Shown in pieces: positions 51,100 to 63,640 of a stretch of DNA of 64,000 nucleotides (positions within the stretch are counted from its first letter, which is position 1; each line of letters begins with the position of its first letter). The DNA is from Marthasterias glacialis. Taxonomy: Eukaryota > Echinodermata > Asteroidea > Forcipulatida > Asteriidae. Both the position numbers and the translations under genes were made by a program. The stretch is taken from the NCBI GenBank assembly GCA_911728455.2, contig OU452231.1, positions 8,586,963 through 8,650,962 on the forward strand, read 5' to 3'. A model generated the notes under the pieces. It did no database searches. It had not been told where the DNA came from and saw only the letters and a program-made list of their open reading frames with translations.

Positions 51100-51368
51100 C
51101 TGCAGAAGACAAAAAGAAAAAAAAGAGATTGGGAAATAACAAATAAAATAAAAATGAACCAATTGCTTGATTTACAATCATCTGGGCTGTAATTACCCAT
51201 CCACAAAGGAATGTTGACAAACTCTGTTATCAGATCAATGCATAGCTTGCATGGTTACTCAAAATTAGTACTCGGCATTCTTTTGTAGCTTGTGAAGATG
51301 ATATCCCATCACCCTTAAAAAACCAAATTCAAACGTCACACATTTTTCTCAGAAATGGGACCGTCTGG

Positions 51369-51547
51369 TCTCAATTTCACAACGCATTTAAGCAGAAAAT
51401 GGTGCTTAGCAAAAATTGTCCGCTCAGCGAAATTTTACAGGGAGCCAGTCACAAACAATGTACATTAAATACATGGTATTTGGGCTGGTAATCAGCTTCT
51501 GCTCAGCAAGAATTTTCATTGGTTAACAGCTTTATGAAATTGGACCC
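51369..51547. mobile_element. CTTAAGC hairpin element, copy 6
   Basis: GTCTCAATTTCACAACGCAT then TTAAGCAGAAAATGGTGCTT to TAACAGCTTTATGAAATTGG ACC; the interior has GGAGCCAGTCACAAACAATG and TATTTGGGCTGGTAATCAGC as in the other copies. Confidence 0.7.
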
Positions 51548-54510
51548 TGCTGTGTCGTAACCTTTATTGAATAGTTTTATGAGATTTGTATTTTTTTTTT
51601 ATTGTAAACTAACAAGCTGTGCATTTGATATAAAAAACACTCCTTACTTCCCAAAGGTGTAATATAATAGTCTCAGAGTGACCAAACCAGAAGTAAAAAT
51701 TCATGGAATTTTCATCACTCTATAGTCAAACTCAGATGGGGTCATTTATCCTCAAGATTTCCCTGAGATTTCCCATCTCAGTCATCCATCCTGTTGTGTG
51801 ACATAACGGACTTAGGATCCCATCAAGTGACGAAGAGTCATCTGCAACAAGTTTCAAACCAAACCTCAAGTCAAGTAGGAAATTGTTTTCTCTTATTTAA
51901 AATCAGGAGCTATGAAATTATTGGTTGGAGTGCCACAAGAGTTCAACTCTTTATCAGCCACTTTAGTCCGACAGCACGACCAAAATAGGTTTCATCTTAC
52001 ACTGTTTTTCTTCCGATGAGGTTATTTGAGCTTGTTAGAAAAAGAAAAAAAAACTTCTTAAGAACGAGCTTTTGTGTCACATTCATGACTCATGAATGTA
52101 ACGCGGCAACTAAATACAGTGATCCACTTTGTCTTTGGGGAAAAACAATTCGTAGAATTTTGACGCGTAGAAGATGGTGATGATGTTATTTCTCAAAGTA
52201 AAAGGCACTCTTGCGAACAAACAAAACACAATACTTGTTTGTTTTTCCATGGGATATGGGATGATGAAGGACTATGAAGAGTTCATTAAGAATCGATTTA
52301 TTGATGAGCTCAGTCAATTTTCCTGGTATTGTGGTCAGAAATATGAGGTTTACACAAAAAAAAAATCAAATGTACAATAAATTAAGACTGATGACAAAGC
52401 ATTGTAAATTCATTGTTATTCATTGCCCATTATAAAAACAATACATATTTTAGTGACGCATGGCGAAAATTTTAAGGCACTTAATTTCTCAGATATTGAT
52501 ACAATATCACCACAACCGCTGGATTAATTAAAAGTTAGGGAGAAGTCTTGAATTTTGTGATAGTTTTTTTTTTCGCCGATCAATGACCAATTTTCCATGA
52601 ATACCAATTGTGCAAGGGGGTTTCTTTATAATTAAGCCGTGAGAACACTACCACCTGCTCAGTAAGCCCAAGCTGTCTCTATAAACCGGGACAGTCTTAA
52701 GATATACACTAATTACTACAGTCATGGCGCCAAACTGCGTTCACGCTGGCCTTTGTTCGGAGAAAAAGAAAAACCCCGCACATACCGTGCATTTAGAAAA
52801 TTGTCAGCACTGCTCATAATTACGTGACAGCCTACATGTAAATGGATACAATTATTGCGAGTACACTATTAATGTGATTGTCATACAGTGTTACAGCTAA
52901 GTTTTGATCCAGCATGGATGTCCGTAGATCACAGTAAAAATGTATGATTTATAGATTTGTCTGTGTGTTTTAAACCTACAGATTTAACTATTTAAAATTA
53001 ACTATCACAGGTTTGTGTTTGCTTTTTCTCAAAACCAAAAGAGCCCTTTTTGGGGGAGGAAATGTAGACACAGTTTTATGCTTTTCTTATTCCATAACTT
53101 TTCCATGCTATACTCTCCCTTTAAGTTAATTCTCTCATTAAATACATTCAGCCTTGCAGCATATCAAATATTGATATTCCGTAAGACTACTAGGCCATTC
53201 ACCTTCCATCCATCATGGCCAACAAAGGACGAACGCCTGATATAAATCATCCACACAATTTATCCCCGATCAAAAAAAAAAAAAAAAAAAAAAAAATGGT
53301 TTGTTTGTAGCCAAGCAAGAAAAGGTGAGGGCCCCACTCTAGTCGAAGCTCTGATAAGTGATAGATGGATCCTGCAGTCCGTGAATGCCGAGGTTATTCA
53401 ATGGTGGACTGTTTGCACAGAGAGGCAGCGTGAAATTAGACAAAGGTTGGGATGGGTCTCCAGAGACATTCCGTCCCGACCGATCCCGGAGAGTGTGTGA
53501 CAATGACATGTGACGACAATAACGGGGAGAAAAGAACGACCATCTATAGAGGTCAATGCCTTCTGTAAGGTTGGAAGCTGATAACATAAAACGGGCAATC
53601 TTGGCTATGAAGTATTACTATACCCTGTAAACATCAGTTCTGAAGAGAAATTTCATGGATGAGAGCCTTAGCAACTGCAAAAAAAAAACAAAAAAACATT
53701 TTGTTGCACGGAATAGTGCTCACAAAAAAAGAGACAAATAATTATCACAATTAATTAAAAAAATATAAAAAAAACTTTGACAAACACAACAAGAACACAA
53801 GAAAACCCTAAACAAACAACGTATCTTATTGTCTCAATCGGGGTATACAAATCGTCCTTTCAGGATAACATAAAGAATTCTTATTTGACTAATCGGTCAA
53901 AATGAAGTTCATGTACCACCCAATCAAGGTATATAGGCCTACTTTAATTAGATTCCACGGTTAGGATGCTGTTTGACAATGACCCTGTTAGCCAATTCGT
54001 CCAGTAGCCACACATTCCACCCTGTCACCATCATCCTCGGGGATGGATAAATACCACGGCAAAGACATCCCCTCAGGGAACTATCCCCACAGTCATGCTT
54101 TTAAATTAATCGCTAGGAATTTAAATTAGAACAGAAACTTTGATGTCAAAATATGGTTTATGATCTTAAAGGTCATTGGACATGGGACAGGTATAGACCC
54201 TAGCTGTTGATAAAATGATAGGGTGCAATATAATGACTGAGTGATGGGCAGTGGCTTTGAGTAATGTGGTAAAAATTGAAGAAAAAAAATAATAAAAATA
54301 ATACAAACGAGTGGGAAGTTACTTATATTTAACCATAATACCTATTATCATGAACCCACATTTTTAAGACCAAGGGGGTAAATCATGATGATAATATTTA
54401 TACCAAAGTCTTATATAACTCACTTATCTACCAACAATTATGTATACTCAAGGCGCTTATTAATAGTATACTGTTTTAAGACAGATTTTTGAAGTGTTTG
54501 AATTATGAGA

Positions 54511-54818
54511 CACATTTATGTAGCACCTTGTAAGGGTTTGCAATGTGCTGCAGCGCATTCAGCAGCCACTACCAGAAACATCGAGGCGAACCCCTTCGCT
54601 TAGCGTTAAGTGTAGCTGTTTTTTTGTTTACTTGCACTACACAACACATGGGACCTACGGTTTTACGTCCCATCCGAAGGACGAAAGCAATAATAATAGT
54701 GAAGTGCCTCGCTAATGAACACAAGTGTCAAGACCGGGACTTGAACCCACACTCTGCTGATCAGAAACACCAGAGCTTGGGTCCAGTGCGCTTGACCGCT
54801 CGTCCACAACATGCCACA
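54511..54818 (-). mobile_element. tRNA-Leu-derived SINE-A, minus copy
   Basis: The plus strand shows CATGGGACCTACGGTTTTAC, GTCCCATCCGAAGGACGAAA, ACACAAGTGTCAAGACCGGG, ACTTGAACCCACACTCTGCT and GATCAGAAACACCAGAGCTT, the reverse complement of 31057-31387. The anticodon triplet reads CCA here rather than CAA. Confidence 0.8.
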
Positions 54819-57024
54819 ATATTTTTGTTTATTGTTTACTAAGGTGTTTGTCTGTTCCTTTTTTTCATAGGGAGGGGGGAGATTAGTTTTCTTCTTAACC
54901 TTTATTAATTTTGAAGAAAGTAGGATGTGAAACTTTGCATGTTAGAGAATCCAACCTGGCAACGTTTGTGGTAAAAAACCATGATAGCCAACAAAATCGT
55001 CTCTGAAAAGAAATGGTGGTGTAACAACTCAACGTTTCAATCAGTATGCTCCGATTGTCTTCCGGGGAAAAATAGATAAGAAGATATATTTTGATCGATG
55101 TAACTTGGTTGAAATGTTTCTCACACCATGGATAGCTCCATGCTCAGACGGGATAATTTATAAGTCCACATGACAGACTCGTAATGCTACAGGAACGCTG
55201 GTTATCTTATCAACCCAAACAACTAATATTTGTATAGATATGAAACACTTTAATGCAGAAACCAAACAGCAAATTTATCAAAATAAAACAATCCACCAGA
55301 CCTGTAAATTGATGTCAGATTAAGAAAAATGATCAAAATAGACCTGTGAGGAAATAGTGCAAAGCTCCATAATGTTGGAACCATACTTTCCCTGTCATCA
55401 AGTTGTCAGGTATTTGTATGGATTGTGACATGTCAAAACATACCTCACTATGAATGAATGTATGAATTTTATTTTGCCTTTTTTTATATTCTTTCCGGAA
55501 AGTAGGTTCGATGCACTTTGTGTGATTTTGGGGGACATTTTTCTCATCGTTGTGACTGTACTCAACGTAGGCCTATACCATCTTTTAGTTGGATTGTTTT
55601 GAAATTGATCTTTTATTCATCATTAATTTTCATTTGGATTCACTTTGAAAGTTCTATTTTATGATGGGCCTTTTTGAGGGTCCGTGGATGTGAAATGTGT
55701 ATATTTGGCTGAAACAGAATGTGGGCTAAAGTGCTCATTCTAGGATCACAAGACATGTTTTTCTTCAGAAACTAGCTCACACAACTTCCCCTTGATTTTC
55801 TCATTCTGGTCTGGAGAAAAGAGCCACGATAAAATATGTTTGTATTTATTAATAATAGCCTCAAACGGGATCACTCATCGCCAGCAGCAGTAGCGATCCA
55901 TGCAGATTCCACATATGGTTATCAAAATAACAACAGGTCAAGTTTAATAAGTCTTCAGGATGGTGCATCTGCCCTTGGGCCTGTCTTTAATCCTTAAAAG
56001 CTTTAAAGGAAGAGAAACTTCCCCTGCCCCCAAACTTCAGACCCCTTCCATACTAGCTACATAAAACACATAGTATCATCATAAAGCTACAACCCATTTG
56101 TACAAACACACCTGCCATGAAAAAGGCTATGCCCATCTCTTTCCCTCACTCATGTCCCTTTAAAGATGCATCACCCGAAACATCAACTCATTCAGACTTG
56201 TTTTTTCTCCAAAAAACAAATTTGACAAAATGAAGAGAATTACCTTTGCTCTTGCTATACAAAATGCACGAAATACTTGTAAATGCTTTGTACTTGGCTG
56301 CTGGTAATGTGAGATACTGAGATAATGTTGGGTCCCGACAAATATTATAGCATTTGTATGTTTTAGCTGGCCTCTTACTAAACATTGACATTTTTTCCTT
56401 CTATCAGTGTCTAAAATAAAAAAATAAAAAATAATAATTATAACTTCCTCCACACAAGAACAATAGCTATCTAAAACTTAAAACTGTTTTTTAACCGTCA
56501 ATTTGGCAAACAAAATTGCCACGCACCTTTCAGACGACAAACAAATGTCACAAAAGTCGTTTTTGTCTCCCTTCTTTTTTTTGTGAGCGCCACAGTGCTC
56601 AGGTCAATATTAACAAGCTGTCATTGTGATTTGACTGATATTGACTTGGACTTCATGATTAGACCAAGGTCGTACTTATGATTCCACTCAATTGACATTA
56701 TTGTGATTCAATTATTTTATACATATGATGGGAAAATTGTGTATATTTGGATAACCATGTCAATGTGATCTTGAACTTTGCTTGAAATGGGGGCATTCAT
56801 CATACAACGTCATCTTGCATTCATATAAAACAGCAGCTTGGATATTTCTGTAGGCGTGGTTTTAATTGCCAGGTAGGGAGGGGGGATAAGTGGATTAGGT
56901 GAACAGCATTCATTTAAAGGCATTTTTGTTTTACCAAATAAAATGCGTACATCAACCACGGAGCTATAAAAAAGAAAAGACCAACTGTTCTCAAGGTAAC
57001 TCGAGCAGACTCCATTTTGTTTCA

Positions 57025-57080
57025 TAGACCCCTGGCTCATACAACGCCCTCACTGAAGGCATATGCAAGGTCTATAACAC
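57025..57080. repeat. Fragment of the CGCCCTCACTGAGG repeat
   Basis: TCATAGACC, ACAACGCCCTCACTGAAGGC and ATGCAAGGTCTATAACACC resemble parts of 13105-13235; probably an incomplete copy with inverted GACC.../...GGTCTAT ends. Confidence 0.5.
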
Positions 57081-57099
57081 CTGGGGCATGTTTCGAGAT

Positions 57100-57300
57100 G
57101 TGATCTTGCGAGTCTAAAACATGATGTTTGAAAACAGTGAAAACATACAAGATCCCCCCCCCCCCCCCACTATCTTCTTGTTACTCTGATGACCGATCGA
57201 GCTTGAACTTGTACAGGTTTGTTATTTTATGAATATGTTATACGCTCACATAAAATATAGATACTAGTTTTTGGCAATTACCAATGTTTTCTGTGTGCTA
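57100..57300 (+). repeat. ACAGGTTTGTTATTTTATG repeat, copy 2
   Basis: GATGTTTGAAAACAGTGAAA, CTCTGATGACCGATCGAGCT, TACAGGTTTGTTATTTTATG and AATATGTTATACGCTCAC match the order in 63484-63640. It includes a 17-C run at about 57152-57168. Confidence 0.65.
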
Positions 57301-59741
57301 CACCTCAGCATTGTCGTTATGTGTTCAGTCCACAACACCACACTTGTAATACAGAACAGTGAACTTTGGAACTCTAATTAACCTAATTCTGGCTGGGTGA
57401 CAAATATCCCACATATCAGTTCCAATTGCATAATTTATTGGGGCAGGCAACCAGACCTCTCAATTGGTCGGTAAACAATACCTGTACACAACTGTTTGAT
57501 TAAAAAAATACAATCTACGTCTTAATGAGCTTCGGTTACCAGCCAAGCTCTGCTACGTGAACTTTTGACCCGATCAATGCTTCACAGAATTCTTAAACAA
57601 TAAAATTAATTTACTGTTTTGAAATTCTAGGTAAGAGGTGTGAAGCTAAGGTTTTTCTAGCCGCTAAGTGTACACAATCCAACCCATATCAATCAGTGTG
57701 TGGTAAAAAGGGCGGGTTTTATGTGGTAAACACTGTCAAACATAAGACCACCTAATGCAGCTTGGTAATGGCCAGAACTACTTTGTGCATTCACAAAGTG
57801 AGGGTGATTTTTAGACAAGAGAACTAAACATGGAATTTGTTAACTCTCCCTCTCTCTTTTTAAGTAGTTGTTAACTCTCCCATCAGTCTCTGAAAAATGT
57901 CAGTTTTCACTCAAGGTTTGTTTAGATCTGTTAAGAACTGTATAAATAATCAGTCTGCAGGAGTCTGTATTTCTCAATCAAGACCCCATACCACAGGCGC
58001 TACAAATCATACCGTGTACAGTGTTTAGGTCAACAGGCTTCTCTACCTGTTTCGAAGAAAGTTGACGATTGTATATCTATTTAAACAAAAATGAAGTTAT
58101 GTTAAAGGAGTGATGACACTGCATTTATTTTGAACAAGACAATTTTATGTTTAATAATTCCATAAGGGATCAAGAATATTATTTGGGGTTTACCCAACAC
58201 CAAACTGTTAGACCCATGTGTAACTGACTGAAAATTGACCATCTTCAGTCTCAATTTAAGACACACTAGAAAAATAAAGCCGTTTAGTTTCTTAGAGGGT
58301 CATGTTTGTTATCAGACCAAACTTCAAATGGTATCCATTCTAAGTGGCTGACAACTGTGAACAATTCTTGGATACATTTAAACATTGTTTTAAAGGGCCT
58401 CTTCCAAAGGTTAACCAAAAGATTTCATTGAAAAAAAAAATATAATAAAAATATTTTATTTTCTTATAAAGATAAATTTACTCTGCATGAGTTAGTACGT
58501 GGAATTATTTGTTGGTGTGATCTTTGATCATGTAATAAAGATTTTTCTGATGGTTTACAGAAGGTGTCCGCTTTTAGTCTAGCACTGGAGTAACTAAAAA
58601 CAAGCCAGGGTGAGAGGGCGTCTCTGAGAATGAAGTTCACAGTATCCTGCACATGGGCAACACGCACAAAGGGCCCAAGGATCAGCATACACAGACAATT
58701 GCTCCAGTTTGAGCATCTTAGATATGTGACTTGTCTTCTGGAGCCGATCCTCTTTTGACGCCTTGAAATTTGTTATAAAATAAACACGTCTGACATCTTG
58801 TTGCAGCGATTGGTATTATTTATTGAAATATGTATATGGTGTCTAGCCGATAGAGTAAATGTTATGTTGATATGACATGAACAGTTATTTCTAAATAAGA
58901 AAAAAAAACTGTACTGTTTGTGATGCAACGCAGAGGTATGCAGACTGATTTTAAAAGGAAATGTGGAAAATGCATTTCCTATCATTTTGATCATAAATTC
59001 TAACCAGATTATTGTCCTGTTTGAATCTGTGCATTAATGTCTTGCGAATGATTTGTTTTAAATTTATTTAAATCTTGTTTTCTTAACTTCTTGAGCAAAT
59101 ACTAGATCTGTTCCCAAAGGCCAGAACCCGGACATATTCTTCTAGCTTTTCCCCTGTACTGCTGCACTTAAGATCTCCCAGCCTGTATCTTGTTTTCACC
59201 ATCTTACAATCTATTCCAGTTCAAAAGAAATGTGAACAGATCTTCCCTCCCTTTAAAGTGTCCATATTCTGCTTGCGGCCCTCACCTCCAGTGGCGCTCT
59301 GGCCATAACAAACATTATTTTGGAATACTCCTCAATTCCACATCAGATCTATTTTTATACCCCCACACCCACACCAACAAGTTGATCTGGTTGCTTGAAG
59401 AATTGATCCCCCAAAACACGAACACAAGTCTTGAGGCACTTTTTCTATCGTTTTAAGTATTTGCTGTTTTATTTTGACGTAGTAGTCTCCTCAGCTGAGA
59501 AAATAATTTCCCTTTGCAAATGCTGTACATTGACTTCAACGGGGAAAAGATCACCCCAAAAAAAGAGGGAAGGGGCATACAGTTGGTGTTTCAATGGCTG
59601 GAAATAGTGACCAGGAGTTGCCGGGGAGGGGGATTAGGAAAATGAAAGGTTTCAGGGGGGCCAAGGGACTAAATAGGAAGAGTGACCCTATAGATTTTGC
59701 TGACTCAAGCTACAAGTCGGTAACAACTTTTACTTTATAGT

Positions 59742-59810
59742 CACAAATCTGACAAACCCAGGAATAAGCACACGCACTACTAATAGCTTATCCCTTGGTT
59801 TGTCAGACTT
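59742..59810. mobile_element. Miniature hairpin element
   Basis: CACAAATCTGACAAACCCAG GAATAAGC pairs with GCTTATCCCTTGGTTTGTCA GACTTG. The arms resemble those of 9826-9907. Confidence 0.7.
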
Positions 59811-61145
59811 GAAATACTATGTTAAACTATTTCTAGGAACAGTAAAATTATACACATTTTACTGATGTTTACATTATAATTTAGGCATATAGCTGGCACA
59901 GGGGTCAACTTTCCTGTGATTTAAAAGTCTCATAATGAGGGGGTTCCCTGCCCCTAACTGTTTTCTTCCCAGCCCAACCAATGCATATGAATTACTCTAA
60001 AGTATCTTTTATGCAGAGAGAGAGAGTTGCACTTACTGAAACACAGACCCAATCCCCCAGGGTGGGCTCTTAGAGATTCCCAATCTTTGAACTCAATACC
60101 TCCAGGAAAGCCAGGATATCAAATCAAACCAAATAGATCTTTATCAATCTCTTGCCAACTCAAGTTGTCAAAGTCCCTGTAGTCCCCAAATAACTAGCAC
60201 AGTGAAACATAAGAAGCACCAGACTATTTTTGCCTCAAGCCTCAGTCTAGTTACATGTATCTGCTTGGAAGAAAAAAAAATGTCCACATCGTTCCATCTC
60301 AGACCCTACCCCTTGAAACTTTCCCAAGGCATAAAATGGGCTCGGTGCTTTTGTTTGGCCTGTCCTAAAGTAACCCTCGTGCAAAACTTGTACAGCAATG
60401 CAGTTTAGCACCTCAAGCTTTTATAATTGAGGCATCCAAGTTGCCATACCAAATAGCTTGGCGGCTTGTAGCATAAACTCACCCCTGACCTCTTGCCGTA
60501 AATATGAAACAAACAAGGAATCTTAGCGACGTTGACAGATGTAATTCACCTTCACAACATCTCGGAGGCCCCAATCCAACACCTCTTAGTGTAAAGCAAA
60601 TGCTAAAAAAACTCCTGCGTTTGAGTGGACTGGCCTATATAAGTTAAAACTAGGGTACAGCTCTACCAAAAAAGAGGTATGTATAAACAGAGGATATCAA
60701 ATTCTAGAACACGTCTGCAAAATGATGGCCCCGAGAAGGACTAAACAAAGCTTTGATCTTGAACATTGAGAGATAAATTTAGAGAAAGAAAAAAACTTGT
60801 GTGTGTAAACCTTTACTATGCATTTTTTTTAGCCATCACTATTACCAAAACTGCATCCTTAACAATGTCTCTCAGTGACTCATCAGTCAACCAATACGTG
60901 AGAGACTTATTCTCACCATTAATAAAAAATAATGTGTCAGAAACAAGAACGTGACACCGAGTTCACAATTCTAGGGAATGATATCGTTCATTGTCAGCTT
61001 GCAAACATGGGACTGCGTGCCCTTATCAGTTGTCGAGTCCTTTTTTAGGTTACAAAAGAACGACCAACAAAATTATTCTCTACTCTTGAAAAAAGATGAG
61101 AGCCTTTCTCCCACAGACATGCCACGAGACTCCCTTCGACTAAAG

Positions 61146-61280
61146 CCCGGTTTATACTTCACGCGAAAGCGAAGGCGAAGCGAATTTGGTTGACGCAACA
61201 ATTCAGTGCGCACTTGTTTTTCAATTGTGACGCAAGAAAATTCGCTTCGCTTTCGCCATCCGCGTGAAGTACGAACCGGG
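61146..61280. mobile_element. GC-rich hairpin MITE with CCCGGTTTATACTTCACGCG ends
   Basis: 135 bp. CCCGGTTTATACTTCACGCG followed by AAAGCGAAGGCGAAGCGAAT is inverted at the right as ATTCGCTTCGCTTTCGCCAT then CCGCGTGAAGTACGAACCGG. The arms contain runs of the GCGAA motif and CpG, unlike the AT-rich surroundings. Confidence 0.85.
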
Positions 61281-61627
61281 ATTAAGCCCCTCCCCCTTGT
61301 CTGCCAATGCGTCTCAATGATTCACTGAAACCATGGAGGATCCAAAAACAAAGCCACGGGTCCATGATGAAACCGACCCCAGTCTGGCGGGATGGAACTA
61401 CGCACCATGTATCGAAACAAGGTGTGCTCATAACCAGGCTGGGCATGTTGTGACTGGGGACACAACACGGCCAGGTGTGAGCCAGAAACCCACATTCAGA
61501 ATTATAAAAAGGTAGTATAACAAGTTACTCAAACCTCATGCTTCGTTTTTGAAAAAGGCATTTTGTCCTTAGTAAAGGCATTTCTATTGGAACATTTCAA
61601 GGGCACCAATGGAATGACCAGGGGCAC

Positions 61628-61819
61628 GGAGGCAACAGACCTTTATCATGGTGCGGCCATCTTGATTTTCTCCCATTCAAACCAATGTAACCAAACTGAG
61701 GCTGGAAGGGCAAATAGTCTGGTTCCTTTTAGTGCAGTGAATATTAGCATATATTACTGTTATTGGATACAGGGAACATGACCAAGATGGTGGCAGCATG
61801 ATAAAGGTCTATTGCCTCC
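61628..61819. mobile_element. Hairpin MITE, CAAGATGGCxGC family (complete copy)
   Basis: Left GGAGGCAACAGACCTTTATC then ATGGTGCGGCCATCTTG; right CAAGATGGTGGCAGCATGAT then AAAGGTCTATTGCCTCC, an inverted repeat of about 40 bp. The interior has CCAATGTAACCAAACTGAGG. Partial copies: 19315, 24690, 25650. Confidence 0.8.
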
Positions 61820-61923
61820 TTTGCCTCCGTGAAGTATCAGGCCTTGATACTATTGGTGCTACTTGCTACAGATGTGTGCATAACCAAACTTTATTAATGT
61901 TTGGCCAAGGACTTTTACAAACA

Positions 61924-62118
61924 GGGCCCAATTTCATAGAGCTTCTTAAGCACAAAAAGTAGCTAAGCACAATAAAACTATACTCACCTGAGTAAGATTA
62001 CCAGCCAAAATACCATGTCACATGTACCATTTGTGACTGGTATCCTGCTCATTTTTGCTTAGCAGAAAAATGTTAAGCAATATTCAGTGCATATAAGCAG
62101 CTTTATGAAATTAGAGCC
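61924..62118 (+). mobile_element. CTTAAGC hairpin element, copy 7
   Basis: GGGCCCAATTTCATAGAGCT to AGCAGCTTTATGAAATTAGA GCCC. It forms a head-to-tail pair with the next copy, sharing the GAGCCC junction. Confidence 0.8.
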
Positions 62119-62305
62119 CAATTTCATAGAGGTGCTTAAGCAGAAAACATTGCTTAACAAATTTCTGCTAAGCAAAGATGAACAGGACACCAGTCACAAA
62201 TGGTACATGTGACATGGTATTTTGGCAGGTAATCTTACTTAGGTAAGCATAATTTTGTTGTGCTTAGCTACTTTTGTGCTTAAGCAGCTCCATGAAACTG
62301 GGCCC
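62114..62305 (-). mobile_element. CTTAAGC hairpin element, copy 8
   Basis: GAGCCCAATTTCATAGAGGT to GCAGCTCCATGAAACTGGGC CC. The internal TACTTAGGTAAGCATAATTT and GTTGTGCTTAGCTACTTTTG lie on the opposite strand order to copy 7, so the pair is inverted with respect to the internal sequence. Confidence 0.75.
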
Positions 62306-62387
62306 TGGTGTGGCCCCCAAAATCATATTCCTGCCTCCTCAATTTATACACATGACACAGGCATGCTAATTGTTTTGGATAACTGGT

Positions 62388-62510
62388 CTATAGGCCTTAC
62401 GCGTCTGACGTCATGAGTCCCGTAGAGATATGCACAACAGCGCCCTAAATGAGGTCAAAACGGCCGCAAGTTTACTGTCGAAAAACGGCTGTGCATACCC
62501 TCTTTAGTAA
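62388..62510 (+). repeat. Repeat with CGCCCTxAxTGAGG core (copy 3)
   Basis: TATAGGCCTTACGCGTCTGA, CGTCATGAGTCCCGTAGAGA, TATGCACAACAGCGCCCTAA, ATGAGGTCAAAACGGCCGCA and AACGGCTGTGCATACCCTC, matching 13105-13235 and 32497-32630. Confidence 0.75.
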
Positions 62511-63483
62511 ACCATGGGTAAACCGATGTTGCTTGCGAAAGGAGGAAAATATACCAAGGGATAAAATTAATGTAATCCCAAGACAGATTTTAACATACAC
62601 TGTAGATGTACTGTATACTCAATCTCATAATATGTTTCATGTGTGTACCCTTAGAGAACAAATTTTCCTGATGACAAATAAAAATGTCTTCAAAAGAGAA
62701 GGTGCAATTGAATCTAGACCTGGACCTGTGCCTTCCATCTTGAACTGAACAAAATTCATATCATTCCAACAGCTGGTACGAATAGCCCTTCACTGTGGGG
62801 ATTCCATATGGGTGCAGGGCACCAAGGACATTTGCCTGTGACCATCCAATCCCTGGATATTGGCGAACACACCATTTATAACAAATGTTCCTGTCTTACT
62901 GAATCGAGATTAGGATAAATCAAAACACTCCTACCCTATCTGGGAATGAGCCGAGGGCATAATGAGAAAGACTGAGGACACATTTTTGCAAGATGAAAAA
63001 AAGAAGAAGAGACCACACACATCAATAGAACTGCATCTTTACACGCTGGTAACCTTTTCGAACAAGTAGGCCTACACACAATCAATAAATTTAATGCTTG
63101 CACCGGTGAAGATGAAGGGCGAAAATGTCACCTTCCACACGTGCACATAAATGTAATAACTCTGTGTACAGAGAATTAAAATGATTAATCGGAGTTCAAA
63201 ACTAGCAGACTGAAATGTCCTGCCGTTAACATACAATGAAGACAGTATAATTAAACTGAACCTGCAAACCAAAGGAATGGTTAATTTGAAACTAAAAGTA
63301 ATACGGTGTGTGCACAACGTTGGTAAAGTTGAAAATATACTTGTCCCAGATTTGCACATAATTTGCATGGTGTTAAAGGCGTTCATGGTGAAAGACTTCC
63401 CCTTGAAATAGTTTTGCCTGAAATGCTTTAGTTTTTTGAGAAATGAGTGAAACAATTAATTGTGATCTGGCCAGTCCAAACTC

Positions 63484-63640
63484 AATGTTTGAAAACAGTG
63501 AACGTATATAATGGTGTTTTCATTCTTTTTCTCTTGACTCCGATGATCGATTGAGCTCAAACTTTCACAGGTTTGTTATTTTATGCATATGTTGGGTCAC
63601 AAAAAGTGCGGCTACTGGTCTTTACTGTTGTGCTTTAACG
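63484..63640 (+). repeat. ACAGGTTTGTTATTTTATG repeat, copy 3
   Basis: AATGTTTGAAAACAGTGAAC, CTTGACTCCGATGATCGATT, GAGCTCAAACTTTCACAGGT, TTGTTATTTTATGCATATGT and TGGGTCAC. Best preserved of the three copies noticed; a short related piece (AACCTGTGAAAATTTCAGCT) is at about 11502-11525. Confidence 0.65.

Noticed and set aside
54543-54842. 99-codon plus-strand frame
   Set aside because: Lies within a reversed SINE-A copy.
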